Assembly: GCF_002294725.1 (NCBI RefSeq)
Contig: NZ_NSFT01000005.1
Span: 248,001 to 312,000 of the forward strand
From: Mesorhizobium sp. WSM4313
GTDB lineage: Bacteria; Pseudomonadota; Alphaproteobacteria; Rhizobiales; Rhizobiaceae
Direction: 5' to 3'
Length of the DNA stretch: 64,000 nucleotides
Part shown: positions 8,207 through 16,614 of the stretch, piece by piece
How positions within the stretch are numbered: the first letter of the stretch is position 1
Layout of the letters: every line of letters begins with the position of its first letter
Notes under the pieces: generated by a model
Seen by the model: the letters and a program-made list of their open reading frames with translations, nothing else
Told to the model about the DNA's origin: nothing
Database searches by the model: none
Position numbers and translations under genes: made by a program

Positions 8207-10315
8207 TCAGATATGGGCGCCGTTGTCGGCGGCGGCTTCGTCGGCAATGGCCGAGAGGATGCCGCGGACGTCGAGCGTCGAGAATGGCTTTTCCAGGATG
8301 TGCGGGCGCTGCTGCGGCGGCAGCGCTTCGATTTCCGCCTTGGCACCGATCAGATCGCCGGTGACCAGCACGAAGCGCTGCGCCAGCGCGGGCCGCTGAG
8401 CAAGCAGTTCGCGGTAGATCGCAATGCCGCTGATGCCCGGCATGCGCAGATCGGAAAAAACGATGTCCGGCGGCATGTAGCCGTTCAACACGTCGGCCGC
8501 CGATGTCCAGCTTGCCACGACGCGCGACTTCACGCCCATCAGCTCGAGTATGTCGGACAACGAGCCGGCGACGTCCGGCTCGTCGTCGATCACCAGCGCG
8601 TGGCGCAGCCCGCTCGAACGCGCCGGACCTTCGCCGGGCGCGGCGCTGCCGCCCGCGATCGCCGGCAACTGCACGACGAAGCGCGCACCTTGCGGCTCGA
8701 CCTCCTCGAACCAGATGTTGCCTTTGTGGCGCTCGACGATCGATTTCGAGATCGACAGGCCGATGCCGGTGCCGACGCCGACCGGCTTGGTGGTGAAATA
8801 GGATTCGAAGATGCGCGAGCGGATCGCCGCGGGGATGCCCGGGCCGTTGTCCTCGACGGAGAAGCCCGGATTGCCGTGCTCGTTGCGGAACGTCCGCACC
8901 TTGATGCGCCGTTCGCCGGCGATGCCGGCCAGCGCATGCTGGCTGTTGATGAGGAAGTTTGCCGCGACCTGCGTGATGTGGTCGGCGTCGGCCATGGCAA
9001 GCAGCGGCCCGCCGGTGAAATCGGTGTCGATGATGATGCCGCTGGAGCGCGCGCCATAGGCGGTGACTTCGAGCGCCGAGCGCACCACCTGGTTGAGATC
9101 GGTCTCGGCCTGCTCGGTCGGGTGCAGTCGCACCATCGACAGGAAGCTCTTGACGATGCGGCCGCAACGCTCGGCGGCGGCGCGCACTTTCTCGGCGCGG
9201 ACCTTGGTCTGCGGATCGCCGGCGAATTCGTGCAGCAGCGTCGACTGCGCCACAACCACCGCAAGCGGGTTGTTGAGCTCATGCGAGACGCCGGCAAGCA
9301 GCGAGCCCATCGCCGCCATCTTTTCGTTCTGGTGCAGCTTCTCGCGCTGACGATTGATCTCTTCCTCGGCCTGCAGCTTTTCGCGCAAGTCGCGGATCGA
9401 GCCGAAGATCAGGCGGCGGTCGGCAACCCGCATCTCGGTCGCCGTCAGCTCGATCGGGAAAATCTCGCCGGCAGCGTTCTGCGTGACGGTCTCCAGCCGC
9501 TGGCCGACCATCGGCGCGCCGCGGCCAGCCATGTATTCGGCGCCAGAGGCATAGCCTTTGCGGTAGTATAGCGGAACGATGGTATCGAGCAGGTCCTTGC
9601 CGAGGATTGCGCTGCGCTGGAAGCCGAACATCTTCTCGGCGGCCGGATTGAATTCGATGATCGAACCCGTCTCGTCGATGACGATGATGGCGTCCAGTGA
9701 GGCCTGCAGCATGGTGCGGCGGATCACTTCACTGGCATGCGCTTCCGATGGCGAGCGCTCGATGGCGTCGCCGATCGCCAAAGCGATGATGTGCAGCGTC
9801 GCCTCTTCCTCATCCGTCCATTCGCGCTCAGCGATGCAGTCATTGATGGCCAGCGTGCCCCAAAGGTGGCCATGCGCGAACACGGAGACGGACAGGAACG
9901 ACTTGATGTTCTGCTTCTCGAAATCGGCCCGCAGGAAACCCTCGAGGTCGCGCGTGTGGCCGGAGAAAATCTTGCCTTGCCGCTCGTCCTCCTGCAACTG
10001 CTCCAGCAGCGAGTCCGAGTTGATGATCGACTGCATGATCACCGTAGGCGAGGCCAGCTCGCCGCCGAAGTCAGGGTCGATCCAATAAGCGGCGACGGAC
10101 TGGGCGAAGCCTTCGCCCGGCAATTCACGCAGGCGGAAGAGAATGCCGCGCTGGCAATCCATCTTGCGGCACATCGTCCCTAGTATGTCGTCCATCTCGC
10201 GCTGCCAGTCGCCTGCCTCGCGCAGGCGGCGCACGACATGGACAGCCGCCATGGCGGCGCCGCCCGGACGCGAGCCATTCGTATCGGTGCGTGCTGCATC
10301 AGCAGTCATGGTCAT
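8207..10315 (-). CDS. Hybrid sensor histidine kinase (GAF-PAS-HisKA-HATPase-REC)
   Basis: A 702-residue soluble signalling kinase with no membrane segment. The order is a GAF-like domain (about 30-190), PAS (about 200-310), and a HisKA helix with phospho-accepting His345 in GVSHELNNPLAV. An HATPase domain follows with N, G1 and G2 boxes (NFLINSQHAL, DNGPGIP, GVGTGIGLSIS), then a C-terminal receiver (about 573-702) with acidic Asp pair DDEPD and phospho-acceptor Asp622 in VFSDLRMPG. The input is cytoplasmic and unknown. It is on the same strand as the OmpR-type regulator gene upstream, about 150 nt away across a dispersed repeat, so the two may or may not share a transcript. The receiver probably gates the kinase or passes phosphate onward. 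Confidence 0.9.
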   Translation of the reverse strand: MTMTADAARTDTNGSRPGGAAMAAVHVVRRLREAGDWQREMDDILGTMCRKMDCQRGILFRLRELPGEGFAQSVAAYWIDPDFGGELASPTVIMQSIINSDSLLEQLQEDERQGKIFSGHTRDLEGFLRADFEKQNIKSFLSVSVFAHGHLWGTLAINDCIAEREWTDEEEATLHIIALAIGDAIERSPSEAHASEVIRRTMLQASLDAIIVIDETGSIIEFNPAAEKMFGFQRSAILGKDLLDTIVPLYYRKGYASGAEYMAGRGAPMVGQRLETVTQNAAGEIFPIELTATEMRVADRRLIFGSIRDLREKLQAEEEINRQREKLHQNEKMAAMGSLLAGVSHELNNPLAVVVAQSTLLHEFAGDPQTKVRAEKVRAAAERCGRIVKSFLSMVRLHPTEQAETDLNQVVRSALEVTAYGARSSGIIIDTDFTGGPLLAMADADHITQVAANFLINSQHALAGIAGERRIKVRTFRNEHGNPGFSVEDNGPGIPAAIRSRIFESYFTTKPVGVGTGIGLSISKSIVERHKGNIWFEEVEPQGARFVVQLPAIAGGSAAPGEGPARSSGLRHALVIDDEPDVAGSLSDILELMGVKSRVVASWTSAADVLNGYMPPDIVFSDLRMPGISGIAIYRELLAQRPALAQRFVLVTGDLIGAKAEIEALPPQQRPHILEKPFSTLDVRGILSAIADEAAADNGAHI

Positions 10316-10340
10316 CCAAGGCCCGGACGTCGGTCGTTCA

Positions 10341-10465
10341 GAGCGTCCCTCCGTTCCACGGAAACGGCGAACCGCTCTACCGCTTTGTTTTGACGCAATT
10401 CCGGACGGAAGGCTACGGCCAAGGCGCCGAGCCTAGCCGTTTCATGCCATTCCCGGAATGCTCTA
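10341..10465. repeat. Dispersed ~100-bp repeat, copy A (degenerate)
   Basis: It starts with GAGCG..., contains the hairpin segment CCG-TTCCACGGAA-CGG then CGAACCGCTCTA, continues with TTTGTTTTGACGCAATTCCGGACGGAA, and ends GGAATGCTCTA. Clear relatives lie at 20420-20519 and 60885-60989, with end fragments at 54953-54998 and 58044-58063. Its last bases supply the TAG stop of the OmpR-type regulator gene. Confidence 0.75.
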
Positions 10466-11191
10466 GTTGGCGTCGCCGCTCGGCAGCGAGAAGATATAGC
10501 CTTCGCCGCGCACCGTGCGCAGGAATTTCGGATTGGCGGGGTCGGCCTCGATCTTCTTTCGCAACCGCATGATGCGGATGTCGACCGCGCGCGAGGATTC
10601 CGGATCCTCGACGAAGCCGATCGCTTCCGAAATCGCCGCTCGCGTCAGAAGCCGGTTGGCGCGGGTGAGAAAAACCTCGAGCACGTCGAACTCGCTTTTG
10701 GCCATCTCGATCACCGCGCCATTGGCGCCGATGACCAGACGGCCGTCGAAATCGGCCTGGAAGCCGCCGAAATTCACGAAACGGCGATTTGCGGTTTCGG
10801 CCTTCGCCGGCTGCGGCTCGGCCGGCTGCGGCACGCGGCGCAGCACGCTGCGCACCCGCGCCAGCACCTCGCGCAATTCGTACGGCTTGACGATATAATC
10901 GTCGGCGCCGAGCTCCAGCCCGACGATGCGGTCGAGCGCGGTGCCGGCGGCCGTGGCGTAGATGACGCCGATCTGCGTTTTCGAACGCAGCCAGCGGCCG
11001 AGCGACAGCCCGTCCTCGCCAGGCATGGCGATGTCGAGAATGGCGAGGTGGAAGGACTGCGCCTCGAAAAGCGCGCGCGCGGCGGCCGCATTCTCGGCCG
11101 TCACGACGTCATAGCCGCTGGCGCCGAGATATTCGGCCACAGCCTCCCTCAGATCCGGTTCGTCCTCGACGACGATGATGCGTGCCTTCAC
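10463..11191 (-). CDS. OmpR-family two-component response regulator
   Basis: A 242-residue regulator: receiver domain with acidic residues Glu9-Asp10, phospho-acceptor Asp53 (ILDIAMPG), conserved Thr/Ser and Lys (VKPYELRE). A winged-helix DNA-binding domain follows, with the recognition region SSRAVDIRIMRLRKKIE and the closing RGEGYIF wing. I placed the start at GTG 11191 because the receiver begins there; ATG 11239 or GTG 11251 would add a 16-20 residue tail with no family counterpart. It is divergent from a second regulator gene whose start is under 100 nt away. A likely partner is the hybrid kinase next door. Confidence 0.88.
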   Translation of the reverse strand: MKARIIVVEDEPDLREAVAEYLGASGYDVVTAENAAAARALFEAQSFHLAILDIAMPGEDGLSLGRWLRSKTQIGVIYATAAGTALDRIVGLELGADDYIVKPYELREVLARVRSVLRRVPQPAEPQPAKAETANRRFVNFGGFQADFDGRLVIGANGAVIEMAKSEFDVLEVFLTRANRLLTRAAISEAIGFVEDPESSRAVDIRIMRLRKKIEADPANPKFLRTVRGEGYIFSLPSGDAN

Positions 11192-11284
11192 GACGAGCTC
11201 GCTCCCGCTTTCAGCGGAAAGTAGATTGGGTATAAACATGATGTCCAGCACTCATCTCGAGTTGTCTGTGGCGGGGTGAAGAAA

Positions 11285-11986
11285 ATGGCCGCACGATCCG
11301 TCATTGCGCTTGTGTCCGTCGCCGAGGTGGTGGCCAAAAATCTCGCCGATCATCTCGAACGGCGCGGGCACGATGTGCGTCAGGCGCGCCAGCCCTGGGA
11401 GGCGGAGACGCTGCTTTCGGCCGGCGGCATCGATGTCGTGGTCGTCGGCGACGACGTCACCCAGGCCGAAGGCCGCGAACTGCTCAGGCGTTACAGCAGT
11501 CAGGGCGGGGGTGGCGAGGGCGGTCCCGACTTCATCCTGATCTGCCGGCCGCGCGACCTCGTCGACAAGGTGCTGGCGCTCGAGCTGGGTGCCGCCGACG
11601 TGATCGAAAGCCCGCTCAACGTGCGCGAGCTTGCCGCGCGCATCGGCGGCCTGCTGATGAGACGCGGCAGGGCCGGCGGCGAGCTGGTCGTACTGGAAAA
11701 CGCCACCGTCGACCTGCGGTCGGCCATGGTGATGCATCGCTCGGGCGCGGAGGAGCAGCTTTCCCCGGGCCAGGTGGCGCTGCTCAAGCTGTTCCTGGCC
11801 AGCCCGCGCAAGGTGCTGACGCGCGACGATATCATTGCCGCGGCGCCGGCGGAGAATGCAGATGCTTTCGACCGTTCGATCGATTCGCGCATCGTGCGGC
11901 TGCGCCGCAAGCTCGACACCGAGACCATCACCACCATCAGGGGTGCCGGCTATCGTTTCGATCCGCCGGTTCCACGCAACGAGTAA
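11285..11986 (+). CDS. Atypical response regulator with degenerate receiver and winged helix
   Basis: A 233-residue protein with the fold plan of an OmpR-type regulator. The N-terminal acidic pair is replaced by Val-Ser-Val-Ala, and the phospho-acceptor position falls at Gly55 or the adjacent Asp56 (VVVVGDDVT). Phosphorylation by the usual chemistry is therefore doubtful. The C-terminal winged helix is intact (LSPGQVALLKLFLASPRKVL..., SIDSRIVRLRRKL, IRGAGYRFD). ATG 11285 follows GGGGTGA; an in-frame GTG at 11276 is less likely. It is divergent from a normal OmpR-type regulator, which suggests cross-regulation from a shared promoter region. It may act as a phosphorylation-independent repressor or activator. 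Confidence 0.82.
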   Translation: MAARSVIALVSVAEVVAKNLADHLERRGHDVRQARQPWEAETLLSAGGIDVVVVGDDVTQAEGRELLRRYSSQGGGGEGGPDFILICRPRDLVDKVLALELGAADVIESPLNVRELAARIGGLLMRRGRAGGELVVLENATVDLRSAMVMHRSGAEEQLSPGQVALLKLFLASPRKVLTRDDIIAAAPAENADAFDRSIDSRIVRLRRKLDTETITTIRGAGYRFDPPVPRNE

Positions 11987-12061
11987 GCTTTGATCAGCGA
12001 GGCTTTTGAGCATCGGATTCCCCAAAGCGGTGGTCATTTTGGGTCCGACAACGCCTGGCGT

Positions 12062-12226
12062 TCAGCGCACGACGATGACAGAGGGTCCAGTTGGAACGTT
12101 CGCGCTGACGGTTATCTCGGCCTGGGCGCGCTCCTTTAGCAACACCGTCGCAAGAGCGGCAAAGCCCAGCAAACCCTGCGCGTAAAGCAGCGCTGAAAGC
12201 ACCGAGGCGGCAAGTTTCGTCTTCAT
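12062..12226 (-). CDS. Small predicted exported or membrane peptide, 54 aa
   Basis: A short open frame beginning MKTKLAASVLSALLYAQG, with a hydrophobic stretch to about residue 30 and a short tail ending in Val-Ile-Val-Val-Arg. The pattern (two lysines, 25 hydrophobic residues, Ala-Gln-Ala) fits a signal peptide cleaved before a roughly 16-residue peptide, or a single-pass micro-protein. A GAGG lies about 10 nt before the ATG. Function is unknown. It lies just downstream of another small minus-strand frame. Confidence 0.5.
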   Translation of the reverse strand: MKTKLAASVLSALLYAQGLLGFAALATVLLKERAQAEITVSANVPTGPSVIVVR

Positions 12227-12257
12227 CTCTTCAAATCCTCGATCTCGAAATCGGGCT

Positions 12258-12590
12258 TCAGGAAACTCCCGAAGCGCCCGCGCCGCTGACGGAGCCCCCC
12301 GCTGCGGCGCGGGCCTTCGGTCCTCTCGGCAGCAAGTAGCCGGAGGGGCCGCGCGTCCTCATCAACCGGAGGCCGACCCGCCAGAAGGCCTTCAGCCGGT
12401 GGACGCGCAGGCTGGACAAAATCCAGACCGTGGCGATGAACAGAGCCATGTGCAGCGTCGAAACCTCGCCGGAAGTCATCGCCGCCAGCGTCGTCGCCGG
12501 CTTGCCGGCTACCGAGTCGGCGCCGCCGAGCACGATCGCCGCGACGCTGATCCTGGGAAACCAGGAGCGGAGTTTCGATTTCCTGCCCAT
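12258..12590 (-). CDS. Hypothetical protein, 110 aa, possible membrane protein
   Basis: A minus-strand frame with a basic N-terminus (Gly-Arg-Lys-Ser-Lys), a weakly hydrophobic segment around residues 15-40 and a clearer one around 47-58 (ALFIATVWILSS), then a basic Arg/Gly-rich tail. No family is recognised and I see no strong ribosome-binding site, so it could be a chance frame. It is listed because the adjacent 54-residue frame on the same strand suggests a small operon. Confidence 0.3.
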   Translation of the reverse strand: MGRKSKLRSWFPRISVAAIVLGGADSVAGKPATTLAAMTSGEVSTLHMALFIATVWILSSLRVHRLKAFWRVGLRLMRTRGPSGYLLPRGPKARAAAGGSVSGAGASGVS

Positions 12591-12704
12591 TTTCGTTTGT
12601 GGATGTCTGTTCCCGTTGCGTCAAATTTGATGCCGGCCTGTATCCAAATCATGCCGCCGGAGACGCACTTTGTTGCAAATCGGTTTCGAAAGTGGGTCCT
12701 AGTC

Positions 12705-12722
12705 TTTCATATACATATGAAA
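12705..12722. promoter_or_regulatory. 18-bp inverted repeat, possible operator
   Basis: The arms TTTCATAT and ATATGAAA are exact complements around a 2-nt AC spacer. It lies about 215 nt before the L,D-transpeptidase start, in an AT-rich patch unlike its surroundings. The rest of 12591-12937 contains no supported gene, so this region is probably a long 5' leader with a regulated promoter. Confidence 0.4.
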
Positions 12723-12937
12723 TGAACTTTCGTTTCTGGCCGAAGCCGATTGTGCGACGCCTGGCCGCCACTCTCGCAAAGGTCCGCAGTACTGCTCAAC
12801 CGGCCTCGCTGTTAATTTGCAGAAACGAATTCGAAACAGAAACGAGTATTAAGCGAAATAGGTCTGAAACGGACGAGCACGATAAGGCCCCATCGAAATT
12901 GAAGCCGGACACAACGGCAAAAAACAGAGGGATCATC

Positions 12938-13393
12938 ATGCACTCCGCCAATTCCGCCAAGCTCATCAACATCACCGCCGCCGCGCTCACCGGCGCGGCG
13001 CTGCTCTTCGGCGCCGGCAACGCCGCCCATGCCAACCAGATCGTCGCCAAGGTTTCGCTGTCGCAGCAGATCATGGAAGTCACGGTCGATGGCCGCCCGA
13101 CCTATATCTGGAAGGTGTCGACCGGCGACAAAAGGCACATCACGCCGACCGGCTCGTTCAAGCCGACCCGCCTGCATGAGATGTGGTATTCGAAAAAATA
13201 CGACAACGCGCCGATGCCGCATTCGGTGTTTTTCAGCGGCGGCTACGCGGTCCACGCCACCTATGCCGTCAGCCGTCTCGGCCGCCCCGCTTCGCATGGC
13301 TGCGTGCGGCTGCATCCCGATGCTGCGGCCGATTTCTATCAGTTGGTCGAGGCCTTCGGCCCCGGCAACACCAGCATCGTCATTGTCAAGTAA
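12938..13393 (+). CDS. L,D-transpeptidase (YkuD/ErfK type), periplasmic
   Basis: A 151-residue secreted enzyme. Residues about 1-35 form a signal peptide ending Ala-His-Ala, followed directly by a single YkuD catalytic domain. The active-site motif is SHGCVRLHP with the nucleophile Cys, and the upstream His-Ala-Thr motif (AVHATYAV) is present. Such enzymes make 3-3 peptidoglycan cross-links or attach proteins to the wall, the main cross-linking mode in Rhizobiales. I chose ATG 12938 because AGAGGGA lies 6 nt before it and the signal peptide starts there; a much longer upstream frame has no coding features. A bidirectional terminator follows. Confidence 0.88.
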   Translation: MHSANSAKLINITAAALTGAALLFGAGNAAHANQIVAKVSLSQQIMEVTVDGRPTYIWKVSTGDKRHITPTGSFKPTRLHEMWYSKKYDNAPMPHSVFFSGGYAVHATYAVSRLGRPASHGCVRLHPDAAADFYQLVEAFGPGNTSIVIVK

Positions 13394-13474
13394 GGCTTGG
13401 CCAAGTAACCGGCTGGGTAAGAGTAGCAGGCAGGTTGCCGCCTTCCACCGATCGCGAAGCTGTGAGGCAGCCGC

Positions 13475-13508
13475 CAAAAAAAGAGGCCGGAAAATTCCGG
13501 CCTCTTTT
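13475..13508. terminator. Bidirectional intrinsic terminator
   Basis: The stem AGAGGCCGGAA / TTCCGGCCTCT has an A-run on the left and TTTT on the right, so it can end both the plus-strand L,D-transpeptidase transcript and the minus-strand efflux operon. Confidence 0.85.
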
Positions 13509-13530
13509 GTTTTTCGCTTCGGTTGTCGTC

Positions 13531-16500
13531 TCAGCTCGGCAGCGCCGGCATCAGATTCGGATCGGGCTTCTCGGCGAGATGCGGCAGGTCCTTGCTGGCG
13601 ATGAAGGTGTAGAACATCGGCACGACGAAGAGCGTGAACATGGTGCCGACCAGGATGCCGGTGAAGATGACCAGGCCCATCGAATAGCGCGCGGCTGCAC
13701 CGGCGCCGCTGGAGACGATCAGCGGCACGACGCCGAGCGCCATGGCCGCCGTGGTCATCAGGATCGGCCGCAGGCGCACCTTGGCCGAAGCGATGATGGC
13801 GTCGCGGCGCCGCATGCCATGGATTTCACGCTGCTGGTTGGCGAATTCCACCAGCAGAATGCCGTGCTTGGTAATCAGGCCGATCAGCGTGATCAGGCCG
13901 ACCTGGGTGTAGATGTTCAGCGTCCCCAGGCCGATGTTGAGCGGCACGATCGCGCCGAAGATCGACAGCGGCACCGCCATCATGATGATAAGCGGATCGC
14001 GGAAGCTCTCGAACTGGGCCGCCAGCACCAGATAGATCACGATCACCGCCGCCGCGAAGGCGATCAGGATGGTGTTGCCCTGCTCCTTCTCCTGCCGCGA
14101 CTGGCCGGAATAGTCGACGAAGAAGGTGTCGGGCAGGGTCTCCTTAGCGAGATCCTCCAGCACCTTCAGTCCGTCGCCGGTGGTCACGCCAGGCAGAGGC
14201 AAGGCCGAGATCGTCGAGGAGTTCAGCTGGTTGAACTGCTCGATGGCCGCCGGCGAGGCATTGGTCGAGATCTTTACGACCGCCGACAGCGGCACCATCT
14301 TGCCGTCGACACTGCGCACGAAATACTCGCCGAGCTTGTCGGGATTGTCGCGGAATTCCTGCGGCACCTGCGGAATGATGTCGTAGCTGTTGGAGTCGCG
14401 GTCGAACTGCGCCACTTCGGAGCCGCCCACAAGCAGCGTTAGCGTATTGCCGATATCGGCGATCGGCAGGTTCAATGCTGCTGCGCGCTCGCGATCGATG
14501 GTCACGGTCACCTGCGGCGCATCGTAAGACATCGAGTTCTGCACGACGATGAAGCGGCCGGAAGCCTGCGCCTTGCTCTTGATCTTCTCCGCCTGCTCGA
14601 AGACCTCCGAGGGAGCTCCGGTGGAGCGCACCACCATGGAAATCGGCAGGCCGCCGCCGGAGCCGGGCAGCGTCGGCGGCGCGAAGACGAAGGCTTCGAC
14701 GCCAGCGACCTTGGCGAGGCGGCCCTGAATGTCGGCCTGGAGCTCCTTCGAACTGCGCTTGCGCTCTGCCCAGTCCTTGAAGGCGAAGCCGACGAAGGCG
14801 CCGTTGGTCGCGCCGCCGAAGGCGACGGCAGAGAATTGCGCCCTGGTCTCGGGAATGTCCTTCACCAGGCCAAGCATCTGGTTGACGTAGGCCTCGGTGT
14901 AATCCGATGTCGCATAGCGCGGCGCGGTGACGATCGAGAGCAGGAAACCCTGATCTTCTTCCGGCGCCAGCTCCGTCGAAGTCTTGGTGAACATGAAGCC
15001 GGTCAGCGCCACGAGAGCGACGACGATGATCAGCGTCACCGGGCGGTTCCTGAGCGAAGCGGTGACCGCCCGTTCGTAGACGCGCTCGACGCGGCTGAAG
15101 GTTCCGTCGACAATCCGCTGGAAGCGGCCGTGCTGGCCCGGCTTCAGCAGGCGAGCGGACATCATCGGCGTGATGGTCATGGCGATCACGCCCGACAACA
15201 CCACGGAGCCGGCCAGCGTCACCGCGAATTCGCGGAACAGCGCGCCGGTGAGGCCGCCGGTGAAGGCAAGCGGGGCGAACACGGCGGCCAGCGTGATGGT
15301 CATCGCCACGATGGCCGTCGCGATCTCGCGCATGCCGTTGAAGGCCGCCTGCATCGGCGACATGCCGTCTTCCTCCATGTGGCGGTGGATGTTCTCCACC
15401 ACCACGATGGCGTCGTCGACGACAAGGCCGATCGCCAGCACCATGGCCAGCAGCGACAGAAGGTTGATCGAATAACCGACCGCAAACAGGATGAAGCAGA
15501 CGCCGATCAGCGATAGCGGGATCGTCACGATCGGCATCATCACCGAGCGGAACGAGCCCAGGAACAGGAGGATGACCACGATGACGATGGCGACGGCTTC
15601 GCCGATGGTCTTGAACACTTCCTCGATCGAGGCGCTGATCTGGCCAGTGGCGTCGTAGACGACCTCGATCGTCATGCCTTTCGGCAGCGTCTCCTGGATC
15701 TGCGGCACGAGCCGGGTGACCGCGGCGGCGGTCGTCAGCGGGTTGGCCGCAGGCGTCGGGAAGATGGCCAGGAAGGTTCCCGGCTTGCCGTTGAAGCTCA
15801 CCCTGGTGTCGGTGTTTTTCGCGCCGAGCTCGACATGCGCGACGTCGCGCAGGCGCACCACCTGGCCATCCGTCGAGCGTATCGGGAGCTGGGCGAAGGC
15901 CTCAGGCGTCTGCAGGGTCGAATGCACGGTGATCGAGGAGACCACATATTCGTTCTCGGTGTTGCCGGGCGCCGACAGGAAGTTCGAGTTGTTGATCGCG
16001 GTCAGCACGTCCACGGCGGTGGCGCCGCGGGCGGCAAGCCTGATCGGGTCGATCCAGACGCGCATGGAATATTCCTGGGCGCCGAAGATCTGGACGTCGG
16101 CGACACCTTCCACGGTCGAGATGCGAGGCCGGATGACGCGCTCGATATATTCGGTGAGCTGCTCCTTCGTCATGTTCGGGTTCTGCATCGAGATGTACAT
16201 CATCGCGAACTGCTGGCCGGTGCCCTTGACGATCACCGGATCCTTGGATGCGTCCGGCAAGGTGCCGCGCACGCCCTGGACCTTGGACAGCACCTCTGCC
16301 AGCGCAACGTCCGGATTGGAGCCGAGCTTCATCTGCACCGTGACCGTGCTCGAGGACGGACGGCTGGACGAGGTGACGTAGTCGATGTTTTCGGTCGAGG
16401 CGACGGCGCGCGCGATCGGGGCCGATATGAAGCCCTGGATCAGGTCGGCACTGGCGCCGGGATAGGCCGTGGTGATGGTGATCGCCGTCTCGTCAACCTT

Positions 16501-16614
16501 AGGATATTGACGGATCGACAGGCCGAAGATGCCCTGGAAACCGAGCAGCAGGATCAGGCAGGCCAGCACCGTCGACAGCACGGGCCGGCGGATGAAAAGG
16601 TCGGAAAAGCTCAT
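13531..16614 (-). CDS. RND multidrug efflux transporter (HAE1/AcrB type)
   Basis: A 1027-residue inner-membrane pump. It shows the two-fold repeat typical of RND proteins: membrane segment 1 (about residues 12-30), a large periplasmic loop with PGASADL, and a second half beginning near residue 520. The proton-relay aspartates are visible in membrane helix 4 (GLVVDDAIVVVENI). It works as a trimer with the adjacent membrane-fusion protein and an outer-membrane channel that is not encoded here. Its ATG overlaps the fusion-protein stop by 4 nt. A divergent TetR gene probably controls the pair. Confidence 0.93.
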   Translation of the reverse strand: MSFSDLFIRRPVLSTVLACLILLLGFQGIFGLSIRQYPKVDETAITITTAYPGASADLIQGFISAPIARAVASTENIDYVTSSSRPSSSTVTVQMKLGSNPDVALAEVLSKVQGVRGTLPDASKDPVIVKGTGQQFAMMYISMQNPNMTKEQLTEYIERVIRPRISTVEGVADVQIFGAQEYSMRVWIDPIRLAARGATAVDVLTAINNSNFLSAPGNTENEYVVSSITVHSTLQTPEAFAQLPIRSTDGQVVRLRDVAHVELGAKNTDTRVSFNGKPGTFLAIFPTPAANPLTTAAAVTRLVPQIQETLPKGMTIEVVYDATGQISASIEEVFKTIGEAVAIVIVVILLFLGSFRSVMMPIVTIPLSLIGVCFILFAVGYSINLLSLLAMVLAIGLVVDDAIVVVENIHRHMEEDGMSPMQAAFNGMREIATAIVAMTITLAAVFAPLAFTGGLTGALFREFAVTLAGSVVLSGVIAMTITPMMSARLLKPGQHGRFQRIVDGTFSRVERVYERAVTASLRNRPVTLIIVVALVALTGFMFTKTSTELAPEEDQGFLLSIVTAPRYATSDYTEAYVNQMLGLVKDIPETRAQFSAVAFGGATNGAFVGFAFKDWAERKRSSKELQADIQGRLAKVAGVEAFVFAPPTLPGSGGGLPISMVVRSTGAPSEVFEQAEKIKSKAQASGRFIVVQNSMSYDAPQVTVTIDRERAAALNLPIADIGNTLTLLVGGSEVAQFDRDSNSYDIIPQVPQEFRDNPDKLGEYFVRSVDGKMVPLSAVVKISTNASPAAIEQFNQLNSSTISALPLPGVTTGDGLKVLEDLAKETLPDTFFVDYSGQSRQEKEQGNTILIAFAAAVIVIYLVLAAQFESFRDPLIIMMAVPLSIFGAIVPLNIGLGTLNIYTQVGLITLIGLITKHGILLVEFANQQREIHGMRRRDAIIASAKVRLRPILMTTAAMALGVVPLIVSSGAGAAARYSMGLVIFTGILVGTMFTLFVVPMFYTFIASKDLPHLAEKPDPNLMPALPS

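Noticed and set aside
11990..12045. GCATCGGATTCCCCAAA...TTTTGGGTCCGA, a palindrome-like stretch after the atypical regulator gene
   Set aside because: The arms pair only partly and there is no T-run; it resembles a rhizobial repeat but I cannot find a second copy in the window to support it.
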